This document shows positions 43,811 to 52,276 of a DNA stretch of 64,000 nt, piece by piece (position 1 is the stretch's first letter; every line of letters starts with the position of its first letter). The DNA is from Bernardetia sp042180575 (GTDB taxonomy: Bacteria > Bacteroidota > Bacteroidia > Cytophagales > Bernardetiaceae). The stretch lies in contig NZ_CP170094.1 in the NCBI RefSeq assembly GCF_042180575.1, positions 2,666,001 through 2,730,000 on the forward strand. Direction: 5' to 3'. The notes beneath the pieces are model-generated. The model was not told where the DNA came from. It did no database searches and was given only the letters and a program-made list of their open reading frames with translations. Position numbers and translations under genes: made by a program.

Positions 43811-44671
43811 TTATGGAATCCATTTGATGTCTTTGAAATCTGGTTTTCTTTTCTCTAAAAAGGCATTTCTTCCTTCTTTTGCTTCGTCGGTCATGTAGGC
43901 TAGGCGTGTAGCTTCTCCTGCAAAAACTTGTTGTCCGACCATTCCGTCGTCGGTTAGATTGAATGCAAATTTGAGCATTTTGATAGACGTAGGCGATTTT
44001 TCCAAAATTTCTTGCGCCCACTCGTAAGCCGTATCTTCTAATTCTTCGTGAGGAATAACAGCATTTACCATTCCCATCTCGTAGGCTTCTTGTGCTGAAT
44101 AATTACGACCCAAAAAGAAAATTTCTCTTGCTCTTTTTTGCCCGACCATTTTAGCCAAATACGCAGAACCATAACCACCATCAAAACTGGTAACATCGGC
44201 ATCCGTTTGTTTGAAAATAGCGTGTTCTTTGCTCGCTAGAGTCAAATCACAAACGACATGCAAACTATGTCCACCACCAACAGCCCAGCCATTCACAACA
44301 GCAATAACAGCCTTTGGCATAAAACGCATAAGACGCTGAACTTCTAAAATATTCAGTCTTGGCATTCCGTCTTCGCCTATGTATCCTTGATGCCCTCGTG
44401 TACGCTGGTCGCCACCACTACAAAACGAATAAACTCCGTCTTTTGGAGAAGGTCCTTCTGATGAAAGCAAAACTACTCCAATAGAAGTATCTTCTCGTGC
44501 ATCTAAAAAGGCTACGTACAATTCGGTTACTGTTTTTGGACGAAAGGCATTTCTAACTTCTGGACGGTTGAAGGCAATACGAGCCACTCCGTTTGATTTT
44601 TTGTAGGTAATATCTTCAAATTTGATATTATTTAATTCCTCAATGACTTTCCAGTCTGCTTTTTGATTCAT
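43811..44671 (-). CDS. menB: 1,4-dihydroxy-2-naphthoyl-CoA synthase
   Basis: Crotonase-fold enzyme that closes the second ring of the naphthoquinone nucleus in menaquinone synthesis, converting o-succinylbenzoyl-CoA to DHNA-CoA. Seen: IAFNRPEVRNAFRPKTV, the oxyanion-hole segments FCSGGDQRTRGHQGY and WAVGGGHSLHVVCDL, FDGGYGSAYLAKMVG and FFLGRNYSAQEAYEMGMVNAV. GGDQ, the bicarbonate-independent/dependent loop and the C-terminal FLEKRKPDFKDIKWIP are MenB-specific. 286 residues, full length. Other men genes are not adjacent. The gene lies between two direct copies of repeat R3. Confidence 0.96.
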   Translation of the reverse strand: MNQKADWKVIEELNNIKFEDITYKKSNGVARIAFNRPEVRNAFRPKTVTELYVAFLDAREDTSIGVVLLSSEGPSPKDGVYSFCSGGDQRTRGHQGYIGEDGMPRLNILEVQRLMRFMPKAVIAVVNGWAVGGGHSLHVVCDLTLASKEHAIFKQTDADVTSFDGGYGSAYLAKMVGQKRAREIFFLGRNYSAQEAYEMGMVNAVIPHEELEDTAYEWAQEILEKSPTSIKMLKFAFNLTDDGMVGQQVFAGEATRLAYMTDEAKEGRNAFLEKRKPDFKDIKWIP

Positions 44672-44731
44672 TTTTTTGTTTTTAAAGTGAATTTTGGATT
44701 GAATGCAAGATAAAATTTTTTAGAAATACTT

Positions 44732-44776
44732 GAACTGATTAGCTAGTGATTTATATGATAAAAGGCAGGATTAAAT
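44732..44776 (-). repeat. dispersed repeat R2, copy b
   Basis: GAACTGATTAGCTAGTGATT, then TATATGATAAAAGGCAGGAT. It lacks about ten internal bases compared with copy a. It lies upstream of menB. Confidence 0.6.
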
Positions 44777-44789
44777 ACGAATACGTTTT

Positions 44790-44871
44790 AAACACAGAGT
44801 TCACAGAGAGCGCAGAGGAAATACAAATACATTCTAACCACAGAGAAATCAAAGAGATTGAGGAGAATGAA
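44790..44871. repeat. dispersed repeat R3 (CACAGAG type), copy b
   Basis: AAACACAGAGTTCACAGAGA, GCGCAGAG, then AACCACAGAGAAATCAAAGA and GAGGAGAATGA. Same orientation as copy a. Confidence 0.7.
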
Positions 44872-44898
44872 AAATACAATTTTTAATTATTTTTGTAT

Positions 44899-45579
44899 TT
44901 ACTTCTTCTTCATTTCCTGTTCCTCCAAATATTCTGTATTTCCATACTTACTACAAATCGGACATTCCAACGGATTATGACTTCTTGCAGGACAGTATTC
45001 TCTACCAAAATAAATAATTTGAATATGTAGGTCGTTCCAATCTTTCTTAGGAAAAAGTGCTTTCAAATCTCTTTCTGTATGAACTACATTTTTTCCACTT
45101 GAAAGTCCCCAACGATATGCCAAGCGATGAATATGCGTATCGACAGGAAAAGCAGGTTGCCCAAAATATTGCGAAACCACAACCGAAGCCGTTTTGTGTC
45201 CCACCCCTGGTAATTCTTCCAAAAGCTCCATTTTATCAGGAACTTCTCCACTATATTTTTCTAATAAAATTTCTGATAATCTATGAATTGCCTTTGATTT
45301 ATTGTTTGAAAGCCCACAAGGACGAATAATACTTTTTATTTGTTCGGGTGTCATCTGAACCATTTTATTTGGCGTATCTGCTTCTTCAAACAAAATTGGT
45401 GTAACTTGATTTACTCGTTTGTCGGTACATTGTGCTGAAAGCAAAACAGAAATCAAAAGTGTATAAGCATCTTGATGGTCTAATGGAACAGCAGGATTTG
45501 GATATAATTCTTTCAAAATCTTAGCGATTGCATTTGCTTTTTTTTGGGGTGGATAGGTTGTTGATTTTGGAAATTTCAT
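44899..45579 (-). CDS. nth: endonuclease III with incomplete Fe-S Cys set
   Basis: Bifunctional DNA glycosylase/AP lyase that removes oxidised pyrimidines in base-excision repair. The HhH-GPD core carries LPGVGHKTASVVV with catalytic Lys129, and FPVDTHIHRLAYRWGL with Asp147. Other family blocks: YTLLISVLLSAQCTDKRVNQVTP and IIRPCGLSNNKSKAI. The C-terminal iron-sulfur loop normally has C-x6-C-x2-C-x5-C; here only Cys196, Cys206 and Cys209 (C-x9-C-x2-C) are present and no fourth Cys follows. Bacteroidota Nth proteins are known to have reduced or lost clusters, and this looks intermediate. Single gene. Confidence 0.93.
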   Translation of the reverse strand: MKFPKSTTYPPQKKANAIAKILKELYPNPAVPLDHQDAYTLLISVLLSAQCTDKRVNQVTPILFEEADTPNKMVQMTPEQIKSIIRPCGLSNNKSKAIHRLSEILLEKYSGEVPDKMELLEELPGVGHKTASVVVSQYFGQPAFPVDTHIHRLAYRWGLSSGKNVVHTERDLKALFPKKDWNDLHIQIIYFGREYCPARSHNPLECPICSKYGNTEYLEEQEMKKK

Positions 45580-45632
45580 TTTTTGTAGATAAAATATTCA
45601 ATTGTAGAAATGATAGAATTAAAACAAATCAC

Positions 45633-46169
45633 TTAACACCCACACTCGCCGATAAAGCTCTCACTTACACTTTTTCCTTCTTGGTTAGTTACTTTTAGAG
45701 TTCCTGTATAAAGAAAAGTTTCATCTCCATTTTGACTTTCTCTTTCTGTATCCGTTTCAAGGGTGTAGTTTTGTGCTGCATTTTCACTTTTGTAAGTGCT
45801 TTTATAATGAGTTTCTGTAATCATTTCTGAGTTTGTCTGCATAAATTTCACTAAAATGCCATCAATTTTTACAAAAGCTGTTTTTTCATAGTTATCCATA
45901 TAACTGTATTTACTTCCTTCTTTAAAGTCAGCTTCATTTTTTGAAAAATAACAAGAACAACCATCTATTTCTGGTGGGAAATCTGAAAAAACATCAATGC
46001 TAAAAGCAGGTTTTTCTATTATTTCTTCTTCTTGAACAATCTCTTTTTCTAATACCGAAGTTTTGGTAGTAGAATCTACATTAGAAGTTGTTTCTTGTTT
46101 TTTTGAGTTGCAGGCTGTAAAAAGTAAGGCGAAAAAACATAGTAAAGTTAAATTTAGAGAGTATTTCAT
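45633..46169 (-). CDS. Cys-rich lipoprotein, paralogue A
   Basis: A 178-residue lipoprotein: signal peptide with lipobox LFTAC (Cys20), a low-complexity Lys/Glu/Thr linker to about 60, then a globular part. It opens with IDVFSDFPPEIDGCSCYFSKNEADFKEGSKYSYMD and ends VTNQEGKSVSESFIGECGC. A second protein with the same layout (ERGCGCDFFRNESDK ... SVTETFFGQCAC) is encoded at 51712-52248. The paired Cys at both ends (GCxC and CxC at the C-terminus) are conserved, so they may form disulfides or bind metal. I know no named family. Confidence 0.75.
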   Translation of the reverse strand: MKYSLNLTLLCFFALLFTACNSKKQETTSNVDSTTKTSVLEKEIVQEEEIIEKPAFSIDVFSDFPPEIDGCSCYFSKNEADFKEGSKYSYMDNYEKTAFVKIDGILVKFMQTNSEMITETHYKSTYKSENAAQNYTLETDTERESQNGDETFLYTGTLKVTNQEGKSVSESFIGECGC

Positions 46170-46675
46170 AGATAAGTTGGGTTTTAGTTAAAAAAAAGTT
46201 AGTTTTTCTGTGTCTAAATTTACTTATAATTTAAGGTTTTTCGATGAATCAATCATAAAATAATCTAAAATGACTTGAATTAAACCGATGAGTTTGGTAA
46301 TTTTATCGAAAACAACAGGACAACACACCTCATAAACTAAATTTAGACCAACTTAGGATTAATTTATGTGTTATAAATACTAAATTAACCTTTGATTTTT
46401 ATATTAAGTCAAAAAAATAAGTTTTCGATTCGATTTCCTATCAAAAAAATAAGATATTTGTCTGTCAGAAAATATAATTTTATTTTGAGTCAATTCTTTG
46501 AAATAAAATCACAAGAAAATAGATTTATACAAAATAAATACCTTTTTAATAAAAAGAGTGATAAAATAATTTGATTAATTGATTGATAATCAGTTAATTG
46601 TATTTGATTATTCTTTAAGGTATCTTTACAGTCAATATTCAAAAACGTATAATTTTACGCAAATTTTTTTCATTT
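46170..46675. other. non-coding region upstream of the lytic transglycosylase gene
   Basis: About 500 bases between divergent genes. A near-consensus -7 element, TATCTTTA, lies at 46621-46628 with a TTG 20 bases upstream (46598-46600), facing the transglycosylase gene. Short open frames here (for example 46392-46574, Lys/Ile/Asn-rich) do not look like proteins. The AT content is very high. Confidence 0.4.
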
Positions 46676-48688
46676 ATGCTAATGAGCAACTCTTCAACTA
46701 AAGAAAAAAGTCAAGAAAAAGAAGATAATAGGTTTATAAAAACTACTTCTGCCCTCAAACTTTTTTTTGCTTCTGCATTCGTTTTTTGTACTGCTCAGTT
46801 TGCAGTAGCACAAAACGGATTAAAGTACGAACCCTATAAATTTACTATAAAAAATACAATCCCTTCAACAGTAGTAAATGACGATAATCAACAAGTCAAT
46901 ACTAAAAAACAAGAAACAAATGCTTTAAAAAATACGATTTTTTCAGAAACTACTTTCCTAACTAATAATAAGCCTTTTACAAATCAGACTTTTTATTATT
47001 ATTCAGAATCTGATACTGTAAAATGGAATTCTCATCAGCTCAAAGAATCTATGTTTTCTCCTACTGGTGCGCCCCCTTCTGTGGAGCGTCTGATTGTGGG
47101 AAGTCCTCTTACACCTTCTGATTCTAGTGATTTGCAAGAACAAAAACGTTTTTCATATCATTTAATAGCTGATTTTGTATCTTATATTTCTGGTCAGCCA
47201 GTGGAGTATCTTAATGAAATAGAAGAGATTGTGAGTGATGAAGCATTGATGGTAGATGCAGAATTATTTTTTGACCATCAAGACTCTACGATTGAACTTT
47301 TGGAAGGTATAGATTTGGCTAATAATTTTAGAAATGCACTTTCTGATGAAGAAGTAGCTGCTCGTATGAAAGCTATTGAAAAAGAAGTTCCTTTTAATTA
47401 TACACCTGAAGTACGAAATTTTATAGAAAAATATGGCGTAAAATATTATACATACACAAATACATTAATTGCAAAATCAGATGAATATTTTCCTCTTTTT
47501 GAGAAAATACTGAAAGAACAAGGAATGCCAGAAGAACTAAAATATTTGGTTGTAGTGGAATCAGCCTTCAAAACGCAAGTTCGTTCGCATGCTGGTGCTG
47601 TTGGGCTTTGGCAGTTTATGCCACGTACTGGAAAAGTTTTTGGTCTGAATCAAAATTTTTATATCGATGAAAGAATGGATCCAACTTCCTCTACGATTGC
47701 AGCTTGTAAATATTTGAAATATTTGAATAAGTTTTTTGATGGAGATTGGGAGCTTGCTATTGCTGCCTATAACTGTGGTCCTGGAAATGTACAGAAAGCA
47801 ATGCGCCGTTCAGGTAAAAAGACTTTTTGGGGAATTTACAATTATTTACCTCGTGAAACTCGTGCTTATGTTCCTCTTTATACTACCTACGCTTATCTTT
47901 TCAATTATGCAGAAGACCACGGAATGGTAGTCGAAGAGCCTGTTTATGCGATTGAATATGATACTGTGTTTGTGAGCCAGTATGTAAATTTGGATAAATT
48001 AGCTGATGAGCTTCGTATGTGTGCAACGGATTTGAAGGCAATGAATCCAGAGGCAAAACGTGGTATTATTCCTAATTATGCTAAAGAACATCCTATCAGA
48101 ATTCCTAAAAATAGAGCAGAGTTCTTTTGGAAAAGCCAAGAAGAAATTTTAATTGCTTGTCAGAATCCAAATTATAGAAGTGCAACTACATCAACAGCTA
48201 CTAAGACAGCATCAAACTATAAGAATACAAAAACTTCTAACACAACAGCACAGAGTTATACAGCTTCTAAATCAACAACTAGAAAAACATATTCTTCAAA
48301 ATCGTCTGGTTCAAAGTCGTATCATACAGTAAGAAAAGGGGAAACTCTTGGAGGAATTGCAGTAAAATATAATACTTCAATTACTTCATTAAGACGTTGG
48401 AATGGAATTTCGGGTTCAAGAATTAATATTGGACAAAAAATAGTTATGTATGGAGTAAAGAAAAGTAGTAGTTCTACTACAAATACAGTTGCTTCAACTA
48501 AAAGCACAACTTCTTCTACAAAATCTATTGTTTCTAACAAGTCATCAGGTTCTTATCACGTCGTAAAACAAGGTGATACGCTTTGGGGAATTGCAAATAA
48601 TGCAGGAATTACGGTTTCAAGATTAAAACAACTCAATAATTTACGTTCTGATAAATTGAATGTGGGGCAGAAATTGAAAGTGATGTAA
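46676..48688 (+). CDS. mltD: MltD-like membrane-bound lytic transglycosylase with two LysM domains
   Basis: Cuts the glycan strands of peptidoglycan to yield 1,6-anhydro-MurNAc ends. The protein has an N-terminal export helix (LFFASAFVFCTAQFAVAQ, about 25-43), a Ser/Thr/Asn-rich spacer to about 210 and the SLT catalytic domain at about 265-430. There the catalytic Glu is in YLVVVESAFKTQVRSHAGAVG, followed by LWQFMPRTGKVFGL, MDPTSSTIAACKYLKYL, ELAIAAYNCGPGNVQKAM and ETRAYVPLYTTYAYLF. A Ser/Thr/Lys linker leads to two LysM units: SYHTVRKGETLGGIAVKYNT and SYHVVKQGDTLWGIANNAG. Domain order matches E. coli MltD. Single gene with terminator. Confidence 0.95.
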   Translation: MLMSNSSTKEKSQEKEDNRFIKTTSALKLFFASAFVFCTAQFAVAQNGLKYEPYKFTIKNTIPSTVVNDDNQQVNTKKQETNALKNTIFSETTFLTNNKPFTNQTFYYYSESDTVKWNSHQLKESMFSPTGAPPSVERLIVGSPLTPSDSSDLQEQKRFSYHLIADFVSYISGQPVEYLNEIEEIVSDEALMVDAELFFDHQDSTIELLEGIDLANNFRNALSDEEVAARMKAIEKEVPFNYTPEVRNFIEKYGVKYYTYTNTLIAKSDEYFPLFEKILKEQGMPEELKYLVVVESAFKTQVRSHAGAVGLWQFMPRTGKVFGLNQNFYIDERMDPTSSTIAACKYLKYLNKFFDGDWELAIAAYNCGPGNVQKAMRRSGKKTFWGIYNYLPRETRAYVPLYTTYAYLFNYAEDHGMVVEEPVYAIEYDTVFVSQYVNLDKLADELRMCATDLKAMNPEAKRGIIPNYAKEHPIRIPKNRAEFFWKSQEEILIACQNPNYRSATTSTATKTASNYKNTKTSNTTAQSYTASKSTTRKTYSSKSSGSKSYHTVRKGETLGGIAVKYNTSITSLRRWNGISGSRINIGQKIVMYGVKKSSSSTTNTVASTKSTTSSTKSIVSNKSSGSYHVVKQGDTLWGIANNAGITVSRLKQLNNLRSDKLNVGQKLKVM

Positions 48689-48708
48689 AAATCAAAACTA
48701 TACAGCAT

Positions 48709-48745
48709 AAAATACTCTTTATTTGTAATGAAGAGTATTTTTTTT
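48709..48745 (+). terminator. intrinsic terminator after mltD
   Basis: AATACTCTT and AAGAGTATT with a long T run. It ends immediately before the deaminase gene. Confidence 0.75.
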
Positions 48746-48764
48746 GTCATTTAAAAAAAGAGTA

Positions 48765-49247
48765 ATGGAAGAATTTATGTCAGAAGCGTTAGAAGAAGCT
48801 AAAAAAGGTAATACGCTTTATGGTGCTGTTTTGGTAGCAAATGGAAGTTTTGAAACGGTAGCTCGTGCCTTTAATACAGTCAAACAAGATTCAGATGTGA
48901 GTACACATGCAGAACTCAATTTGATTAGAAATTTTTGTAAAGAAAATAAAATTACCAATTTAGAAAACTATACACTCATTACGACGTGTGAACCTTGTCC
49001 GATGTGTACAACTACGGCAGTTTGGGCGAAGGTTTCAAGAATAGTTTTTGGATTGAGTATCAAAGATTTGATAGAAAAAGGACAACCACAAATAGACATT
49101 TCCTGCAAAGAAATTATAGAAAAAAGTAGCATCAAGATAGAAGTAGTAGAAGGAGCTTTGAAAGAAGAAGTAAATAAATGGTACGAAGAACTGAAAAGTT
49201 CGCTAATCTATTCCAACAATAACATATTCTATTCTTCTATTTTGTAG
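48765..49247 (+). CDS. nucleoside/cytidine deaminase family protein
   Basis: A 160-residue zinc-dependent deaminase of the tRNA-adenosine/guanine/cytosine deaminase superfamily. ATG 48765 is chosen over an upstream TTG at 48744, which lies in the terminator's T run. Zinc ligands and catalytic Glu: STHAELNLIRNF (HAE) and CEPCPMCTTTAVWAKVSRIVFGL (PCxxC). The segment GNTLYGAVLVANGSFETVARAFNTVKQDSDVS is the substrate-side strand. Its specificity cannot be read from sequence; guanine or cytosine deaminase and a riboflavin-pathway type are possible. Its last 45 bases overlap the 3' end of the converging OmpA-like gene. Confidence 0.85.
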   Translation: MEEFMSEALEEAKKGNTLYGAVLVANGSFETVARAFNTVKQDSDVSTHAELNLIRNFCKENKITNLENYTLITTCEPCPMCTTTAVWAKVSRIVFGLSIKDLIEKGQPQIDISCKEIIEKSSIKIEVVEGALKEEVNKWYEELKSSLIYSNNNIFYSSIL

Positions 49248-49943
49248 ATGTTCAGAAGAAGTACATTTTACATCGTTTTTACATTGATTGATTAACTGAC
49301 TTTCTCCAAAACCTCTAGCTTTTATCCTATCTTCTGCAATTCCTTGTTCTATCAAAAACTCCTTTATTGACTTAGCTTGTCTTTGTGTCAGTTCAAGGTT
49401 GTATTCATCTTCTCCTCTTGAATCGGTATGAGCAGCTACTTCTATTTTTATACTTGGATTTAGGCGCATCATATAGGCTAATCGTCGCAAAATAATTTCA
49501 CATTCTGATAAAACCTTATCACTATTGGGCGAAAAGTGAACACCAATTAATTTTTTGACAACACCGATTCTTATTTTTTCTAATAAAATGTCTTTTTTGA
49601 TATTTCTTCGTTCGTCTTCTTTGGCTATTTCAGAAGGTAGTTTTTGAGTTTGAAGGCGAATTGTGTCCGTAGAAAAATAATGCCGATTATAGGCACGAAT
49701 CAAAAAAGTAGTTTCAGGTTCTAAATAAACAAGTGTTTCGCCATCTTTTGTTGTGATGGTTACTTGTTCAGAATTATTACTTGTATTCAGAATACGCACA
49801 TTGACACCATCAATAGGTTTTCCTGTTTCTTTATCAACGAATCGATACAGTAATCTATACGTTTGGCTTTGTGCTGTTTTGGCAAAAAGAAATGTAGTAG
49901 AAAAACAGAAAAATAGCAATAAATAAAAAATAGTTGCTTTCAT
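49203..49943 (-). CDS. OmpA-family peptidoglycan-binding protein
   Basis: A 246-residue exported protein. Signal peptide to about residue 26 (KTAQSQ). The segment 30-100 looks like a carboxypeptidase-regulatory/Ig-like beta domain (VDKETGKPIDGVNVRILNTS). The C-terminal OmpA domain (about 125-246) has the classical elements GVHFSPNSDKVLSECEIILRRLAYMM, IKIEVAAHTDSRGEDEYNLELTQRQAKSI and RIKARGFGESQLI, with the Asp/Arg (HTDSRG, NxxLTxxRA-like) that bind diaminopimelate. It tethers the outer envelope to peptidoglycan. Here the conserved Arg of 'SxxRA' is QRQAKSI, retaining Arg. Next to the amidase gene, 16 bases away. Confidence 0.88.
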   Translation of the reverse strand: MKATIFYLLLFFCFSTTFLFAKTAQSQTYRLLYRFVDKETGKPIDGVNVRILNTSNNSEQVTITTKDGETLVYLEPETTFLIRAYNRHYFSTDTIRLQTQKLPSEIAKEDERRNIKKDILLEKIRIGVVKKLIGVHFSPNSDKVLSECEIILRRLAYMMRLNPSIKIEVAAHTDSRGEDEYNLELTQRQAKSIKEFLIEQGIAEDRIKARGFGESQLINQCKNDVKCTSSEHLQNRRIEYVIVGID

Positions 49944-49959
49944 ATTAACCTCTTCAAAA

Positions 49960-50784
49960 TTATTTCAATTCAAACTTATCATCATCTAAATAAACGGCAA
50001 ATTTCTTTCTATAGTCTTGCAAATCCGTTGCCGAAAGCGAATAAGATAGTATTTCTGTATTTTCAAATTGTTTATCTATAGAATTTAATTTCTCTCCTTT
50101 TGGATTATAAATAGCTGAATCTCCATTGTACTCAATTCCTTTTCCATCTTTTCCAATTCTGTTTACACCTACACAATAACACGAATTTTCGATAGCACGA
50201 GCAGGTAAAAGTGTATTCCAAGCCAATGCACGAGCAGCAGGGAAATTAGCGACATACAATAAAATATCATATCCAGAAGTAGCAATTCCATCTTTATCAA
50301 CCATTAAATCATTCCTAGAAAAAACAGGAAAACGCAAATCATAGCATATTTGAGGACAAATTTTCCAACTTTTATACTCAAAAATTGGTAGTTCTTTACC
50401 TGCTGAAAACACTTCATGTTCACCTGCCATTCTGAAAAGATGCTTTTTATCATACGTTTGAAAAGTTCCACTTGATTCTACAAAGAACAAACGATTATAA
50501 AATGTATTATTGTCTTCTATAATTATACTTCCAGTAATGGCAGTATCATATTTTTTAGCTTGCTCTTCTAACCAAATTAAAGTAGAGTTTCCTCCAAAAT
50601 TTTCAGCCAAATCTGTATTCATCGTAAAACCAGTAGTAAACATTTCGGGCAAAACGATAAGGTCTGTTTTTTTATTGTTTTGGAATAAAGAAGCAATTAC
50701 TTTTTCAAAATGATTTTTATTCTGCATTGGGTTTTCCCAAAACAAATCGGATTCAATAAGGCTTATATAAAGTGACGGTTTCAT
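49960..50784 (-). CDS. nitrilase-family amidohydrolase (omega-amidase, YafV-like)
   Basis: About 274 residues of the carbon-nitrogen hydrolase superfamily. Start taken at the ATG at 50784 (MKPSLYISLIESDLFWENP), as this is the normal N-terminus of the family; an in-frame ATG at 50808 adds eight residues. The catalytic Glu-Lys-Cys triad is visible: Glu in VLPEMFTTGF, Lys in YDKKHLFRMAGE and Cys in CPQICYDLRFP. These blocks match omega-amidase (which hydrolyses alpha-ketoglutaramate and alpha-ketosuccinamate, metabolite repair). WNTLLPARAIENSCYCVGVNRIGKDGKG is also family-typical. Divergent from the TspO-like gene. Confidence 0.92.
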   Translation of the reverse strand: MKPSLYISLIESDLFWENPMQNKNHFEKVIASLFQNNKKTDLIVLPEMFTTGFTMNTDLAENFGGNSTLIWLEEQAKKYDTAITGSIIIEDNNTFYNRLFFVESSGTFQTYDKKHLFRMAGEHEVFSAGKELPIFEYKSWKICPQICYDLRFPVFSRNDLMVDKDGIATSGYDILLYVANFPAARALAWNTLLPARAIENSCYCVGVNRIGKDGKGIEYNGDSAIYNPKGEKLNSIDKQFENTEILSYSLSATDLQDYRKKFAVYLDDDKFELK

Positions 50785-50842
50785 GTATTTACTTTTTTGT
50801 GATACCATTTTTTAAACTAAAACTTTTCAATTATAACACATT

Positions 50843-51673
50843 ATGAAAACAAAATTACTTGTATTATTTAATACGCTCACACTGATTTTTACTGTTTTTC
50901 TCAATTATTTATCCAATACAGGTTTTTTTGGAGGCAAAACGATTGGAGAAATCAGTAAAAAATATGATACGCTTTTTACTCCTGCTGGCTATGCTTTTTC
51001 TATTTGGGGAATCATATTTTTGATGCTTTTTGCCTTTGTAGGTTTTCAATGGTATGTTCTTTACAAATTTAAGAATTCGGTAGATAATTATGATACTTCT
51101 GAAAATGTTCTTGTCAAAACAATTCATCAAACAAGTTTTTGGCTTATTGTGGCAAATCTTTGCAATGCTGCTTGGGTATATGTTTGGCTTAACGAATATA
51201 TTGGACTTTCTGTTTTGGTTATGTTTCTTCTTTTATTTTCTCTTATTAAACTTACCATAAACTTAGGGTTAGAAATTTGGGACGCTCCTGTTAGGATTAT
51301 TGCCTTTGTTTGGTGGCCTATTGTGATTTACTTGGGTTGGATTATGGTAGCTTCGATTGCAAATGTTTCATCATTTTTGGTTAGTATTGGCTGGCAAGGC
51401 GAACCATTTTTTGCTTCTACTTGGACAGTTTTGATGATTGTAGTTGCAACAGGCTTATATTTGGGATTAATTGCAACTAGAAATTTAAGAGAAACGGCAA
51501 TGGTTGGCGTTTGGGCATTGGTGGCTATTGCTTATCGCCATTGGGAAGTTGAGTCTTTACTTGCCTATGCTGCACTTAGTTGTGGTATTTTGATATTTTT
51601 GGCTGCAAGTTTTCACGGTTACAAGAATCAAGAAACTTCACCTTTTCTGAAATGGAAACGAGGAGAAGTTTAA
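50843..51673 (+). CDS. TspO/MBR-like tryptophan-rich membrane protein
   Basis: A 276-residue integral membrane protein with seven or eight hydrophobic helices and no signal peptide. FTPAGYAFSIWGIIFLML fits the conserved (T/S)PxGxxFxxWxxxY-like entry of TspO/MBR proteins, and WWPIVIYLGWIMVASIANVS is another shared segment with Trp-rich boundaries. It is longer than the five-helix TspO core, so it may be a related larger subgroup. Proposed ligands for TspO are tetrapyrroles and sterols, but none can be inferred here. The following lipoprotein gene starts 38 bases downstream and could be co-transcribed. Confidence 0.75.
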   Translation: MKTKLLVLFNTLTLIFTVFLNYLSNTGFFGGKTIGEISKKYDTLFTPAGYAFSIWGIIFLMLFAFVGFQWYVLYKFKNSVDNYDTSENVLVKTIHQTSFWLIVANLCNAAWVYVWLNEYIGLSVLVMFLLLFSLIKLTINLGLEIWDAPVRIIAFVWWPIVIYLGWIMVASIANVSSFLVSIGWQGEPFFASTWTVLMIVVATGLYLGLIATRNLRETAMVGVWALVAIAYRHWEVESLLAYAALSCGILIFLAASFHGYKNQETSPFLKWKRGEV

Positions 51674-51711
51674 GAATCATATTTTGCTACTTAATTAAAT
51701 TTTTATTATTT

Positions 51712-52248
51712 ATGACCTATTTTTCAAAAGTTGTTCTATTCTTTATTTTTTTAGTAAGTTTTATAGCCTGTCAATCATCTAGTGAAACCTCAAATACTAC
51801 TGATACTGAAGCATCTATACAAGAAGAGTCAATTCAAGAAGATAAAAATACAACTTTAACTGTATCTAGTTTTATTGAACATTTCCCAGAAGAACGTGGA
51901 TGTGGGTGCGACTTTTTTAGAAATGAATCCGATAAAGAAGGACAAAAATATGTTTTTGTAAGCAATGACGAAACAACAGATAAACAGATTGCTTTTATGA
52001 AAATAAATGGTGTTATGGTGCGCTTTGTGCAAACTAATCACGAAAAATTAGAAAAAGATGAAAATGTTGATATAAATAACAAAAGCACATTTGTTAGTGA
52101 AAATACAGACCAAACCTATACACTTGAAGTAGAGAAAAAAGGCAACAGAGGAGAACATACAATTATTGAATGTATTGGTACTCTAAAAGTAACCGATGAA
52201 GCAGGACAAAGTGTAACAGAAACCTTTTTTGGTCAGTGTGCTTGTTAA
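51712..52248 (+). CDS. Cys-rich lipoprotein, paralogue B
   Basis: A 178-residue lipoprotein paralogous to the gene at 45633-46169. ATG 51712 is chosen because it yields the lipobox SFIAC (Cys19), whereas an open frame from 51580 would overlap the TspO-like gene. After a Ser/Glu/Thr-rich linker the globular part begins FIEHFPEERGCGCDFFRNES and includes FMKINGVMVRFVQTNHEKL, matching KIDGILVKFMQTNSEMI in the paralogue. It ends LKVTDEAGQSVTETFFGQCAC. Length is identical in both proteins and the C-terminal CxC is the last tripeptide in both. Confidence 0.75.
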   Translation: MTYFSKVVLFFIFLVSFIACQSSSETSNTTDTEASIQEESIQEDKNTTLTVSSFIEHFPEERGCGCDFFRNESDKEGQKYVFVSNDETTDKQIAFMKINGVMVRFVQTNHEKLEKDENVDINNKSTFVSENTDQTYTLEVEKKGNRGEHTIIECIGTLKVTDEAGQSVTETFFGQCAC

Positions 52249-52276
52249 TTTTTCATTTTTAAAAGCATAAAAAATC

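Noticed and set aside
46392..46574. A 60-codon plus-strand frame upstream of the lytic transglycosylase gene
   Set aside because: It is Ile/Lys/Asn/Phe-rich with no protein-like pattern and lies in a promoter region.
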